Of a stretch of DNA of 64,000 nucleotides, positions 8,854 to 18,264 are shown piece after piece. Numbering within the stretch: the stretch's first letter is position 1; each line of letters opens with the position of its first letter. The notes beneath the pieces were generated by a model that saw only the letters and a program-made list of their open reading frames with translations, had not been told where the DNA came from and did no database searches. Source of the DNA: Pedobacter sp. Leaf194 (lineage in GTDB: Bacteria > Bacteroidota > Bacteroidia > Sphingobacteriales > Sphingobacteriaceae). Position numbers and translations under genes: made by a program. The stretch is from NCBI RefSeq assembly GCF_001423945.1, contig NZ_LMPU01000001.1, positions 865,971 to 929,970 on the forward strand. The letters are read 5' to 3'.

Positions 8854-8882
8854 TTTCATTCGAAATTCAATTCCTATCTTTG
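8854..8882 (+). promoter_or_regulatory. Promoter of the ArsC/Spx-like gene
   Basis: TATCTTTG (8875-8882) fits TAnnTTTG, with a TTT (8854-8856) about 18-20 bp upstream as a weak -33. The ATG is 16 bases further on. Confidence 0.55.
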
Positions 8883-8898
8883 AACAAAAAAGAATATA

Positions 8899-9246
8899 AT
8901 GACCGTATACGGAATACCAAATTGCAACACTGTAAAAAAATCTTTGGATTGGTTAAAAGCGCATAAAATTGACTTCGAATTCCATGATTTTAAGAAGAAG
9001 GGAATCAGTGAAGAAAAATTAAGTCAATGGTGCAAGGTATTTGGATGGGAAACCGTATTGAACAGGAAAGGCTTAACCTGGAAAAAGCTTACTAAAGAAG
9101 AGCAGGTTGGAATTGATAGCGAAGAAAAAGCAATTCAATATTTAATTCATAATACCAGTGCTATTAAACGCCCGGTTATCGAAAAGGATGGTCATGCAAT
9201 TTTAATTTCTTTTGATGATAACACTTATGCGGAAACACTTGGCTAA
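8899..9246 (+). CDS. ArsC/Spx/YffB-family protein
   Basis: A 115-residue thioredoxin-like protein beginning MTVYGIPNCNTVKKSLDWL, in which one N-terminal cysteine replaces the CxxC pair. The KRPVIEKDG segment near residue 90 is shared by arsenate reductase-related (ArsC), Spx and YffB families. The PNCNTVKKS form is closest to YffB/Spx-MgsR-like proteins, so arsenate reduction should not be assumed; a glutathione- or thiol-dependent reductase is a better guess. It is divergent from the sensor kinase gene and has its own promoter. Confidence 0.85.
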   Translation: MTVYGIPNCNTVKKSLDWLKAHKIDFEFHDFKKKGISEEKLSQWCKVFGWETVLNRKGLTWKKLTKEEQVGIDSEEKAIQYLIHNTSAIKRPVIEKDGHAILISFDDNTYAETLG

Positions 9247-9302
9247 CACCATTGTTTAATGTTAAAGTTTGTTAAAACAAAACTCGGGCATTTAAACTAA
9301 TA

Positions 9303-9310
9303 TACTTTTG
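9303..9310 (+). promoter_or_regulatory. -7 element (TACTTTTG) directly before the start codon
   Basis: TACTTTTG ends three bases before the ATG at 9314. If used, the transcript would be leaderless. A TAATGTTAAAGTTT motif at 9257-9270, also found before mqo, lies 32 bp upstream. Confidence 0.5.
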
Positions 9311-9313
9311 ACT

Positions 9314-10051
9314 ATGCATAAGCTGATTATCTTTCTATTTCTAGCCATTCCTTTTGGCGTATTTGCGCAATCGAGTGTAAGTACGGGTACAATTTACGAT
9401 TTCTCTAAAAAATCCAACTCATTACCCGGCGTAACAATCAGAAACCTGAATAGCAAAAAGATAACATCCGCAAGCGCCTCGGGCAAGTTTACAATTGCAG
9501 CCAATACAGGCGATTTGCTGGAATTTTCTTTGGTGGGCTACATCACCGATACATTATATTTAACTAATTTGTTGCCTAAAACCATTTACATGGTTGAGCG
9601 GAATACAAATTTGGGCGATGTAAACATTCGGGGAGCCAAAATAAACAAAGAAATACTCTCGCCAGATCCAATGGCAGAAAAGTACACGTTAATGGGTACT
9701 GGTGGCAATCTTGAACGCAAGAAAATGACGGACAAGGTTGGTGGTTTAAGCATGAATCTGGGCTATAATAAATATCGGCGCCAGCAACGAAAAGAAGCGG
9801 AGTTTGAGGAGCGGGAGCAGTATCTTGCAGAAATAGACCGGAATTTTAACGAAAAATCAATCAGCAATCTCCTTAAACTGGAAGGGCAGGACTTGAAAAA
9901 CTTTATGATTCTTTACCGTCCATCTGTATTGAAAGTACAGTCGGAACGCCCTTTTAAATATTCATACTACATTGTTCAGGCTTATCATGCCTGGTTAAAG
10001 TTATCGCCTGCAGAAAGAAAAATGCAGGATTTGCCAGCATTGAAAAATTAA
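9314..10051 (+). CDS. Exported protein with carboxypeptidase-regulatory-like domain
   Basis: A 245-residue protein with a signal peptide (MHKLIIFLFLAIPFGVFAQ). Residues about 20-105 resemble a carboxypeptidase D regulatory-like (CarbopepD_reg_2) beta sandwich: VSTGTIYDFSKKSNSLPGVTIRNL, GKFTIAANTGDLLEFSLVGY. Such domains are common in Bacteroidota surface and periplasmic proteins. The rest (about 110-245) is charged and helical, without a recognisable family. I took the ATG at 9314, which begins the signal peptide. Followed by a terminator; probably monocistronic. Specific function unknown. Confidence 0.75.
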   Translation: MHKLIIFLFLAIPFGVFAQSSVSTGTIYDFSKKSNSLPGVTIRNLNSKKITSASASGKFTIAANTGDLLEFSLVGYITDTLYLTNLLPKTIYMVERNTNLGDVNIRGAKINKEILSPDPMAEKYTLMGTGGNLERKKMTDKVGGLSMNLGYNKYRRQQRKEAEFEEREQYLAEIDRNFNEKSISNLLKLEGQDLKNFMILYRPSVLKVQSERPFKYSYYIVQAYHAWLKLSPAERKMQDLPALKN

Positions 10052-10107
10052 GATCAGTTAATACAATTGCCGCCAATGCAGGCCTTAACATCTTGTAAAG
10101 TAACATT

Positions 10108-10142
10108 ATAAGCACAAAGAATACACTTTGTGCTTATTTTTT
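10108..10142 (+). terminator. Intrinsic terminator abutting the next promoter
   Basis: Arms ATAAGCACAAAG (10108-10119) and CTTTGTGCTTAT (10126-10137) pair perfectly over 12 bp around AATACA and run into a T tract ending at 10142, which is also the first base of the following -7 element. Confidence 0.85.
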
Positions 10143-10149
10143 ATATTTG
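10142..10149 (+). promoter_or_regulatory. -7 element (TATATTTG) of the M1 peptidase gene
   Basis: TATATTTG matches TAnnTTTG; the ATG at 10170 follows 20 bases later. The -33 region would fall within the terminator hairpin. Confidence 0.55.
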
Positions 10150-10169
10150 CCGCCAAATAAATACATATT

Positions 10170-12161
10170 ATGACTATCAGACTAAACAAATTTATCACTT
10201 CGTGTTTTGTTTGCCTGGCTTTTGCGTTTTCTGCATCGGCTCAGCAGGCTTCTACACCGGCCACTCCTCCAACAACAAACTATAGCCCTGCCGAAGCATT
10301 CGGGCCACTATTTTATACCCAAAATGGTAACGAATTTCGTTCTGCAAATGGTGCTCCAGGTGCGAAATACTGGCAAAATCGCGTAGATTATAACATCACT
10401 GCAAGTCTTGATGAAACTAAAAGCATGGTAAACGGAACAGTTACCATTACTTATAAAAACAATAGTCCGGATAAGTTACCGTATTTATGGTTACAACTCG
10501 ATCAGAATACTTTTAAAGAGGGTTCTCGCGGGCAGCAGGTTACGCCGGCCCGCAGCCGTTACGGTGCGCAGGGCGAAAAATTTGATGGCGGATATAAAAT
10601 TAATAATGTTAGCGTTTCGCAAAAAACCGCTGCGGTTAAATTCACATCAATTGTTGAAGATACAAGAATGCAAATTCGTTTAGCGCAGCCCTTGGCTGCA
10701 AATGGAGATGTAGTGACCATTAAAATGGATTATTCTTACATCGTTCCTAAAGAAGGTTCGGATAGAACCGGGCATTTAACGACTCAGAATGGTGAAATTT
10801 TTGCCATTGCACAATGGTTTCCACGTATGTGTGTGTATGATGATGTTTTGGGTTGGAACACTTTGCCATACTGGGGCGGAGGCGAATTCTATTGTGAATA
10901 TGGTGATATAACCTATGCAATTACCGCTCCTGCAACACACATCGTTATGGGCTCTGGTGAGTTGTTAAACCCGCAGGAAGTGTTTACTGCCGAGCAGTTA
11001 AAAAGATGGAATGCTGCTAAAGCGAGCGATGCAACTGTTCATATCCGTGCTGCAGAAGAGGTAACTGATCCAAAATCCCGCCCGGCAAAAGACAAACTGA
11101 CCTGGAAATTCAAAATTATGAATGCCAGAGATGCTGCCTGGGCATCATCAAAATCATTTGTTTTAGACGCCGCTCGTATTAATTTCCCGAGTGGAAGAAA
11201 AGGCCTTGCCGTTTCCGCCCAACCGATTGAAAGTAATGGAGTAGATGCATATGGCCGCGGGGTTGAATATGTAAAATCTACCATCGAACACTATTCTACC
11301 AAATGGTTCGAATATCCTTATCCAATGGCCGTTAACGTAGCTACAAATATTGGCGGTATGGAATATCCCGGGATAGTATTTTGCGGCTGGAAAGCTAAAA
11401 AAGCAAGTGCATGGGGCGTAATCGACCATGAATTCGGACACTCGTGGTTCCCGATGATTGTGGGCTCGAATGAGCGTAAATACGGCTGGATGGACGAAGG
11501 TTTTAATACTTTCATCAACGGTATTTCAGCTCAGAGTTTTAACAACGGCGAGTATAAACCACGCCCGACAGATATGAACCGTATTGGTAAAGCAGTAATT
11601 GGTAACCCAGCAATGGAAAACATTATGCTTATGCCTGATGGAATGGCAGAAAGAAATATTGGTATTAACCTTTACAGCAAACCAGGATGGGGCTTAAATA
11701 TTTTAAGAGACCAGGTATTGGGCGAAGACAGATTTGACTACGCCTTCCGCCAGTATATAAAGAACTGGGCATTTAAACACCCAACACCTTTTGATTTCTT
11801 TCGTTCGATGGAAAATGGTGCCGGTGAAGATTTAGCTTGGTTTTGGAGAAGCTGGTGGTTAAACAACTGGAAAATGGACCAGGCAATCGGTAATGTACAA
11901 GCCGTTAAAACCGACGGAAACATTACAGCTTATACCATTCAGGTAAATAATCTGGAAAAAATGCCAATGCCAATTATCCTTCAGGTTAAAACTAAAAGTG
12001 GTAAAACGGATATCATAAAACTTCCGGTTGATGTTTGGATGAAAAACACAAGCTGGACTATACGTTATCCAACAAATGAAGAAGTTACATCAGTATTCTT
12101 AGATCCAAATAAAGTGTTGCCAGATTTAAATCCTGATAACAATAGCTGGACAGCTCAATAA
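10170..12161 (+). CDS. M1-family zinc metallopeptidase
   Basis: A 663-residue exported aminopeptidase-like enzyme with a signal peptide (ending FAFSASAQQ). The zinc site is HEFGH (H420, E421, H424) with the third ligand E443 in WMDEGFN, giving the HExxH-X18-E spacing of clan [14 protein letters not shown] corresponds to the GxMEN-type substrate-binding loop, here GGMEY. The N-terminal 250 residues match the M1 saddle-like beta domain. It should cleave peptides in the periplasm or outside the cell. Own promoter upstream, strong terminator downstream. Confidence 0.93.
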   Translation: MTIRLNKFITSCFVCLAFAFSASAQQASTPATPPTTNYSPAEAFGPLFYTQNGNEFRSANGAPGAKYWQNRVDYNITASLDETKSMVNGTVTITYKNNSPDKLPYLWLQLDQNTFKEGSRGQQVTPARSRYGAQGEKFDGGYKINNVSVSQKTAAVKFTSIVEDTRMQIRLAQPLAANGDVVTIKMDYSYIVPKEGSDRTGHLTTQNGEIFAIAQWFPRMCVYDDVLGWNTLPYWGGGEFYCEYGDITYAITAPATHIVMGSGELLNPQEVFTAEQLKRWNAAKASDATVHIRAAEEVTDPKSRPAKDKLTWKFKIMNARDAAWASSKSFVLDAARINFPSGRKGLAVSAQPIESNGVDAYGRGVEYVKSTIEHYSTKWFEYPYPMAVNVATNIGGMEYPGIVFCGWKAKKASAWGVIDHEFGHSWFPMIVGSNERKYGWMDEGFNTFINGISAQSFNNGEYKPRPTDMNRIGKAVIGNPAMENIMLMPDGMAERNIGINLYSKPGWGLNILRDQVLGEDRFDYAFRQYIKNWAFKHPTPFDFFRSMENGAGEDLAWFWRSWWLNNWKMDQAIGNVQAVKTDGNITAYTIQVNNLEKMPMPIILQVKTKSGKTDIIKLPVDVWMKNTSWTIRYPTNEEVTSVFLDPNKVLPDLNPDNNSWTAQ

Positions 12162-12183
12162 TTTTAACGGTACAATTCTTATT

Positions 12184-12222
12184 CAAAAGCCATTCTGTTT
12201 GCAGAATGGCTTTTGTTTTTTT
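12184..12222 (+). terminator. Intrinsic terminator of the M1 peptidase gene
   Basis: CAAAAGCCATTCTG (12184-12197) pairs with CAGAATGGCTTTTG (12202-12215) over 14 bp with a four-base loop, followed by a T7 run. Confidence 0.92.
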
Positions 12223-12246
12223 AGGGGCAAATGGTTAGGTTGCATT

Positions 12247-12855
12247 ATGGAAGAAGATCGCCAGAACGTATTTGAAGCTTACAATGAAATTGGAGATTGG
12301 TTTGCTGAAAACCGTCCTCAAAATTTAATGGAAAAAGGCTACCTCGATAAACTCATCGCTTTAATCCCGACCAATGGAAGCATCCTTGATGTTGGTTGCG
12401 GAACAGGTTTGCCGATTTTAAATTATTTTCAGGATAAAGGTTTCAACGTAACCGGTGTAGATGCAAGTGAGAAAATGCTTGGGCTGGCAAAGAAAAATTT
12501 ACCATTGGCAGCTTTTATTTTAGCTGATATGCGGGAGTTATCATTACCAAAAAAATATGATGCTGTGGTTGCCTGGCATAGTTTTTTTCATTTGCCTGCT
12601 GCAGATCAAACAAGAATGTTTGCTGTTTTTGAACAGCATTTAAAACCAAAAGGGATTTTACTTTTTACCTCCGGAACGAAAAAAGGAGAGGCTTGGGGTA
12701 TAAACGGCGGAGTGAATTTATTTCATGCATCTTTAGATAGCGCTGAATACGAGTTGCTGTTAGAAAGGCATAATTTCAGCATCTTGTCGCATACAATTGA
12801 TGATCCCGCCTGTGGAAACGCAACTGTTTGGATGGCTCAATATAAATCGCTTTAA
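12247..12855 (+). CDS. Class I SAM-dependent methyltransferase
   Basis: A 202-residue Rossmann-fold methyltransferase. Motif I is ILDVGCGTGLPIL near residue 45, motif II is VTGVDASEKML, and the post-I/motif IV region is FILADMRELSLP followed by YDAVVAWHSFFHLP. The substrate is not apparent; the family includes many small-molecule methyltransferases. I chose the ATG at 12247: an in-frame start at 12199 would lie inside the terminator hairpin of the previous gene. The next gene has its own promoter. Confidence 0.88.
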   Translation: MEEDRQNVFEAYNEIGDWFAENRPQNLMEKGYLDKLIALIPTNGSILDVGCGTGLPILNYFQDKGFNVTGVDASEKMLGLAKKNLPLAAFILADMRELSLPKKYDAVVAWHSFFHLPAADQTRMFAVFEQHLKPKGILLFTSGTKKGEAWGINGGVNLFHASLDSAEYELLLERHNFSILSHTIDDPACGNATVWMAQYKSL

Positions 12856-12869
12856 TTTATTATTTGATA

Positions 12870-12877
12870 TAACTTTG
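12870..12877 (+). promoter_or_regulatory. -7 element (TAACTTTG) before the VF530-like gene
   Basis: TAACTTTG ends five bases before the ATG at 12883, another case where the mRNA would have almost no leader. Confidence 0.5.
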
Positions 12878-12882
12878 CAAAC

Positions 12883-13104
12883 ATGATTGAACAGCAAAAG
12901 AATAATCCCCTGCATGGCATTACTTTAGAAAAGATAGTAACCGATTTACAGCTTCATTATGGGTGGGAAAAATTGGGTTCGTTAATTAAAATTGATTGTT
13001 TTAACAATAATCAAAGTATCAAATCAAGTTTAAAGTTTTTACGCAGAATGGATTGGGCCAGAAAAAAAGTGGAAGAACTATACCTAACTACGTTCAACAA
13101 ATAG
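12883..13104 (+). CDS. VF530-family putative DNA-binding protein
   Basis: A 73-residue protein that covers the whole VF530 (DUF2132) family: [26 protein letters not shown], then a short strand and [20 protein letters not shown]. The family is named from a Vibrio structure with a double-stranded-DNA-binding-like fold, but its role is unknown. Length is normal. The upstream methyltransferase ends 27 bases before it, and an own promoter is likely. Confidence 0.88.
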   Translation: MIEQQKNNPLHGITLEKIVTDLQLHYGWEKLGSLIKIDCFNNNQSIKSSLKFLRRMDWARKKVEELYLTTFNK

Positions 13105-13304
13105 CAAAAGCTACCGTTTTTAAGTGAAAGCGTTAATTCGCTCAATTTTAATTATCTTTCAAAAGCGCAGACTTTGGTTTAGTCAAAGCAAAAAACAGCC
13201 AGATATTCAAACATAATTACAGCAATCATCATTGAAAGCACTATTTCTTAACTCCGCAGGCACATAATTATGCTTCGGGTTCTGATTTGGATGATAAATC
13301 TTAA

Positions 13305-13317
13305 CGCAAACGTTTGT
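13305..13317 (-). promoter_or_regulatory. LacI-type operator, site 1
   Basis: Plus strand CGCAAACGTTTGT; read on the minus strand it is ACAAACGTTTGCG, identical to site 2. The 10-bp core CAAACGTTTG is a perfect palindrome with a central CG, as in LacI/GalR-family operators. Confidence 0.6.
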
Positions 13318-13509
13318 TGTTTTTGAAATTGCGTTATTTTTCTCAGCCAATTCCTCCTTATTTAATCACCTTTCATCTCTTTTCACGATTTAAATCTTCT
13401 TGAAACCGGGTAAAAAGCACTTTCGGTTTTAATTAGAATAAATTGGTGCACGTCCTAAATCCTTCAGATCTGCGAAATGTAGCTTGTAGGATTTTTATGT
13501 GCTTTGTTG

Positions 13510-13522
13510 ACAAACGTTTGCG
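13510..13522 (+). promoter_or_regulatory. LacI-type operator, site 2
   Basis: ACAAACGTTTGCG, 218 bp before the susC ATG and about 200 bp from site 1, a spacing compatible with looping between two dimers. The same core recurs at 51467-51476. Confidence 0.65.
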
Positions 13523-13739
13523 TAGTATTTTAAAAAAAAGTGCTATTCGAATGCTATAAATTAGGTTTTTATATGAGGCGATTAACCATTTAACAGTGGT
13601 TTTGTAATTCCTCGCAATAAACTAACCAAATAAGTCTTAAAACCGAAAAACAAACTCTTATCAACCCTTAGCTGCCTATGAATGAAATTAAACCATAAAT
13701 GTGAATTCAATAACCTATCAACTAACTAAAAAATACAAT

Positions 13740-16700
13740 ATGAAGATTAAATCTTTACTACTACTTGGAGGAGTTGGCTTGTTATGGCTAAATAAAAGTC
13801 AGGCAGCAACTATAATAAGTAACAAAACCAGTCTAGGCCACGCTTATGTGAAAGCAATGCCTGCTGATGACGTAACGATAAAAGGTAAAATAACAGATAA
13901 ATCCGGGCCTGTTCCGGGTGCAACTGTAACTTTAAAATCCAACCCTGGTATTGGTACTTCTACCGATGGAGATGGTAATTTCACAATAAAAGTTCCAGCT
14001 AATGGAATTTTGGTTGTCAAATCCATGGGTTACAAAACCCAGGAAATCGCAATTCAGGGCAAAACTGTTTTCAATATTTCCCTGGCGGAAGAAGACAACA
14101 ATCTATCTGATGTGGTTGTTGTTGGCTATTCTTCAAAAAAGCAGGGCGAATTATCAAGTTCAGTCTCTGTAATTTCTGCAGAAAAGCTTAAAGGCGTTGC
14201 TTCCAACGATGTAATTTCTATGATTCAGGGTAAGGCCCCCGGAGTGGTCGTTTCGTCGGCTTCTGGCGATCCAACATCAGCACCCAACATAACCATTCGT
14301 GGTATAAGTAGCATTAATGGGGGTACAGCACCGCTATTGGTTGTTGATGGAAACATTTTGGGTGCTTACGGCTCAGAGGGTGCAACATACAGCCCAAACG
14401 ATGTAGAATCTATCACGATATTAAAAGATGCTGCGGCAACAGGGTTATATGGATCCCGTGCGGGTAGCGGTGTTATCATCGTAACTACGAAAACTGGTAA
14501 AGCTGGCGAGGCCAAAATCGAATTTAATTCTGTTGTGGGTTTTAACTCACCATCTACAGGCAATTTCAAACTGATGGACAGTCAGCAATTGTACGATTAC
14601 CAGAAAAAATTTTCAAATCCTAATCCGGCGGTTTTAAATACCGATACCAATTGGTGGGATTTAGCCACGCGGGATGGTATGACGCAAAACTATACGGTTT
14701 CGGCATCAGGTGGAACTGAGAAAACACGCTATTATGTAGCCGGAAATTACTATAGAGAGCAAGGTACTGTGGTTAACAACGATAAAAATGCTTACAACTT
14801 ACGCACAAACTTGAGCAGCCAGTTAACCAAAAAACTTAAACTAAGTTTGTTGCTAAACGGAGTTTTCACGAGGGATAACTATGCAAATAGTAATAGTTTG
14901 GGTGATGGTTATTTAAACTTGCCTTTCGACCCGGCGTATAACATGGATGGTACGCCCATTGACCCAAGGATTACCCCAAGTTGGCTGGGACGCGACGTCG
15001 AAAACTTTTTACATTCTACACAATACAATCTTTCGTATGCAAGAAGTTTAAACCTGAGTGCCGATGTAAATCTCGATTATAACATTGTTAAAAATCTAAC
15101 TTTCTCCAGCTATAACAGAACAACTTTTTACAACACATTTGCTGTAGATTACTACGATAAACGGACTAAGGAAGGCGGTGCAACGAACGGTTCTTTGTAC
15201 AACTCTACCAGCTATAAAAATAGGTTGCTAAGTTCTAACAGGCTGAAATATGAAAATAGTTTTGGCGAAAACCACCTAACTGTTCTTGCCGTTGGAGAGG
15301 CCGAAAAATCATATTACGATGAAGCCAACCTAAACGGAAAAAATTTGCCTGCCGGTCGTCCGGTGATGTCCACCGCAACCGATATTATTAGCAATCCATC
15401 TGGCGGAACGAATGAGTATAATTTCAGCAAATACCTGAGTCAGGTAGATTATAACTATGCTGGAAAATATTTTGCCATCGCATCATTTGTGCATGAAAAT
15501 TCATCACGTTTTGGTATAAACAAAAGTGGTGGCGATTTCTATCAATTGGGCGCCTCGTGGATTCTTAGCAACGAACAGTTTTTAAAATCTATTAAAGCGA
15601 TTAGCTTCCTAAAACTAAGAGCAAGTTATGGTACAACAGGTAATGCGGAAATTGGTGATTATCCATCTTTAGGTCTTTATTCTATTGATACCGGAGCAAG
15701 TTATGGAGGTCTTCCCGGCGCAAGTCCATCTCAAAAGGGAAACCCGAATTTAACCTGGGAAAAGCAGAAAACAGCAAATATTGGTCTCGACATTGGTTTC
15801 TGGAATCGCATAGATTTAAGTGTCGATTTGTACGACAAGCGTTCTAATGCATTATTATTCTTTGTGCCGCTTCCTTCAACCGAAGGTTATAAAGGCTATT
15901 TTGATAATGTTGGCGCTTTAAAAAACAGAGGGTTAGAATTTAACCTGACAACAAAAAACTTTACGGGTGAATTTAAATGGGAAACCAATTTAAACATGGC
16001 TTTTAACAGAAATACAATTTTGAAGTTAACGAATGATAAAGACGCTATAAATCCAGGGGGTTCTCAGCCAAGTGCTGTTGGTCGCGATATTTTCGACTGG
16101 AAGATGCCAATCTGGGCCGGTGTAGATCCAAATAATGGCGATCCGCTTTGGGAGAAAGTAATTACCGATGCCGACGGTGTAAGCCATATCGCCGTTACAA
16201 ATACCTACGCACAGGCAACCCGCCAGTATACAGGCACTTCTGCTTCGCCAAAATTTACCGGCGGTTTTACCAATACATTTTCTTACAAAGGCTTCTCGCT
16301 AAGTGCATTCCTAAATTTTGTTTACGGCAACGAAGTGTATAATAACAGTCGTGCTTATTTCGATAACGATGGCTTGTACGAAAGTTATAATGCGATGGTA
16401 TTAAAATCGGGTTGGACCAGATGGGAAAAAATCGGAGATGTAGCCACGCATCCAAAACCGGTTTTGGGTGGAAATCACGATTCAAACCAACAATCAACAA
16501 GATACCTTGAAAATGGAAGCTACATCCGCTTGCGGAATGTTACGCTGGGCTATCAGATTCCAGAAAACTGGCTGAGTAAGATTAAAATTAGCAGCGCCAG
16601 AATTTTTGTAAGCGGCGATAACCTTTGGACAGGCACTAAATTTTCGGGCACAGATCCCGAAGTAAATTTAAGTTCAGGAGTGTCTAGTTTCAGGTATCCA

Positions 16701-16742
16701 CTAAGTAAAAAGGTATTATTTGGTGTAAACATTGGTTTATAG
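13740..16742 (+). CDS. SusC/RagA-type TonB-dependent outer-membrane transporter
   Basis: A 1000-residue outer-membrane transporter that imports oligosaccharides with its SusD partner. It has a signal peptide (MKIKSLLLLGGVGLLWLNKSQA), a carboxypeptidase-regulatory-like domain (about residues 40-110, VTIKGKITDKSGPVPGATVTL), a TonB-box-like DVVVVGYSSKKQGELSSS, a plug domain (VISMIQGKAPGVVV, TIRGISSI, VESITILKDAAATGLYGSRAG) and a C-terminal beta-barrel ending in KKVLFGVNIGL. I chose the ATG at 13740 because it begins the signal peptide; the frame is open to a GTG at 13701. No adjacent sensor or anti-sigma gene is present. Confidence 0.95.
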   Translation: MKIKSLLLLGGVGLLWLNKSQAATIISNKTSLGHAYVKAMPADDVTIKGKITDKSGPVPGATVTLKSNPGIGTSTDGDGNFTIKVPANGILVVKSMGYKTQEIAIQGKTVFNISLAEEDNNLSDVVVVGYSSKKQGELSSSVSVISAEKLKGVASNDVISMIQGKAPGVVVSSASGDPTSAPNITIRGISSINGGTAPLLVVDGNILGAYGSEGATYSPNDVESITILKDAAATGLYGSRAGSGVIIVTTKTGKAGEAKIEFNSVVGFNSPSTGNFKLMDSQQLYDYQKKFSNPNPAVLNTDTNWWDLATRDGMTQNYTVSASGGTEKTRYYVAGNYYREQGTVVNNDKNAYNLRTNLSSQLTKKLKLSLLLNGVFTRDNYANSNSLGDGYLNLPFDPAYNMDGTPIDPRITPSWLGRDVENFLHSTQYNLSYARSLNLSADVNLDYNIVKNLTFSSYNRTTFYNTFAVDYYDKRTKEGGATNGSLYNSTSYKNRLLSSNRLKYENSFGENHLTVLAVGEAEKSYYDEANLNGKNLPAGRPVMSTATDIISNPSGGTNEYNFSKYLSQVDYNYAGKYFAIASFVHENSSRFGINKSGGDFYQLGASWILSNEQFLKSIKAISFLKLRASYGTTGNAEIGDYPSLGLYSIDTGASYGGLPGASPSQKGNPNLTWEKQKTANIGLDIGFWNRIDLSVDLYDKRSNALLFFVPLPSTEGYKGYFDNVGALKNRGLEFNLTTKNFTGEFKWETNLNMAFNRNTILKLTNDKDAINPGGSQPSAVGRDIFDWKMPIWAGVDPNNGDPLWEKVITDADGVSHIAVTNTYAQATRQYTGTSASPKFTGGFTNTFSYKGFSLSAFLNFVYGNEVYNNSRAYFDNDGLYESYNAMVLKSGWTRWEKIGDVATHPKPVLGGNHDSNQQSTRYLENGSYIRLRNVTLGYQIPENWLSKIKISSARIFVSGDNLWTGTKFSGTDPEVNLSSGVSSFRYPLSKKVLFGVNIGL

Positions 16743-16753
16743 GAGAGCAAAAA

Positions 16754-18253
16754 ATGAAAAAGATTCAATTTAAAATATATACAATAGCAATTGTCTTCGC
16801 TTTCGGTTTAGGGAGCTGTAAAAAGGAGGTTAAACCATCAACCGCGATTGACGATCAATCTGCATTAACAAATCCAGGTGATATTGAAACTGCTACAATT
16901 GGTACTTACGCAGTACTTAGAAATGCAACTTATGTAAGAAGTGCACACTTTTTAACAGAATATCAGGGCGATAACATCGCTCAGGGCCAGCCTTCTTCTG
17001 ATGACTTATCGAGGTGTTATCGTTATACGCATATCCCGACAGGAACACATGGTGCCAATTTTTGGAAACAGGCCTACTATGTTATTGTGGCTGCAAATAA
17101 AATTATCGCTGCAATACCAGATAATGCTACTGCCGATTTAAAACAGTTAAAGGGAGAAAACCTATTTCTTAAAGGGATGATGGAATTTAACCTCGTGCGT
17201 GTGTTTGGGCGCCCTTATGTTCAGGGAAATGGGGCTAATCCGGGCGTTCCAATCTTGAAAGAGGGAACAAACACGACCTCGCCATCAAGAAATACCGTAA
17301 AGGAGGTTTATGATGCAGCACTTTCAGATTTGTTGAAATCTGCAGAACTTATGTCTGTAGCTAAATCAGATATTTTCGCCTCGAAAGAAGTTGCTTATGC
17401 GCTATTATCCAGAGTTTATTTAAACATGGGTGATAATGCTAATGCGATTAAATACGCTGATTTGGTTATCAGTTCTGGTCGCTATAAATTATTGCAGGGC
17501 GCAGATTATGGTAGCTATTTCACCAAAACACCTGAAGCAAATGCTGAAACTATTTTTGCCATTCGTTACACCAAAACTGAAGATCAGGATTTTGGTGCAA
17601 TCGGTTCAATGTACTATAGCGGTACTCCGGGTGCTTTGTCTACGCCGGGTGCGCAGGGAAATACGGGTTATGGTGAAATTTATGCTTCGCAACAATATGT
17701 GACCGAACTCGATAAAAACCCGGCAGATTTAAGGCATAGTTTTATTGCACCTTATAAAATTAACGGCGTACAGCAGGTTAACACTAAAATCTCGCCGAAT
17801 GTGCCGATGTATTACGTAACAAAATACAATCTGCAGGAAGGGATTGCCAATTTAAGTTCGCCGGTTTACCTACGCCTGGCAGAAATGTATTTAAACAAGG
17901 CCGAGGCCAACGCTAAATTAGGAAATGTGCAACTGGCCTTAGATGATGTAAACATCATTCGTTCCCGTGCCGGCATCCCGGTTTTAACGGTTTCGGCTAT
18001 CTTGGCAGGAAAAACCATCCTGGATGTTGTTTTGGACGAGCGCAGACTGGAGTTTGCTTTCGAAGGGCAGCGGGCTTACGATTTGTTTAGAAATAACAAA
18101 CCAATGAGCAGAAACTACCCAGGAACACATGCACTTAACAACACACCAAACACCAATATAACCCAAACAATTTTGCCTACCGATGCAAGGGTTATTTTCT
18201 ATGTTCCACAATATGAGATTGATAATAATAAAAATCTTACTCAAAATCCTTAA
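16754..18253 (+). CDS. SusD/RagB-family nutrient-binding lipoprotein
   Basis: A 499-residue surface lipoprotein with a lipobox at GLGSCKKE and TPR-like helices typical of SusD: NFWKQAYYVIVAANKII, LKGMMEFNLVRVFGRPYV, EVYDAALSDLLKSAELM and the C-terminal LDVVLDERRLEFAFEGQRAYDLFR. It binds glycans at the lid of the SusC transporter. The gene starts 11 bases after susC and 11 bases before the next lipoprotein gene, so the four genes to 20612 form one operon. The ligand cannot be named from sequence. Confidence 0.95.
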   Translation: MKKIQFKIYTIAIVFAFGLGSCKKEVKPSTAIDDQSALTNPGDIETATIGTYAVLRNATYVRSAHFLTEYQGDNIAQGQPSSDDLSRCYRYTHIPTGTHGANFWKQAYYVIVAANKIIAAIPDNATADLKQLKGENLFLKGMMEFNLVRVFGRPYVQGNGANPGVPILKEGTNTTSPSRNTVKEVYDAALSDLLKSAELMSVAKSDIFASKEVAYALLSRVYLNMGDNANAIKYADLVISSGRYKLLQGADYGSYFTKTPEANAETIFAIRYTKTEDQDFGAIGSMYYSGTPGALSTPGAQGNTGYGEIYASQQYVTELDKNPADLRHSFIAPYKINGVQQVNTKISPNVPMYYVTKYNLQEGIANLSSPVYLRLAEMYLNKAEANAKLGNVQLALDDVNIIRSRAGIPVLTVSAILAGKTILDVVLDERRLEFAFEGQRAYDLFRNNKPMSRNYPGTHALNNTPNTNITQTILPTDARVIFYVPQYEIDNNKNLTQNP

Positions 18254-18264
18254 TACGAGAAATT

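Larger units (their letters stand above)
13105..13739. other. 635-bp regulatory region upstream of susC
   Basis: No coding frame or RNA gene is supported. The region holds two copies of a LacI-type operator (13305-13317 and 13510-13522, opposite orientation) and is AT-rich near the gene. No clean TAnnTTTG box was found, so the transcription start is undetermined. Confidence 0.6.
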
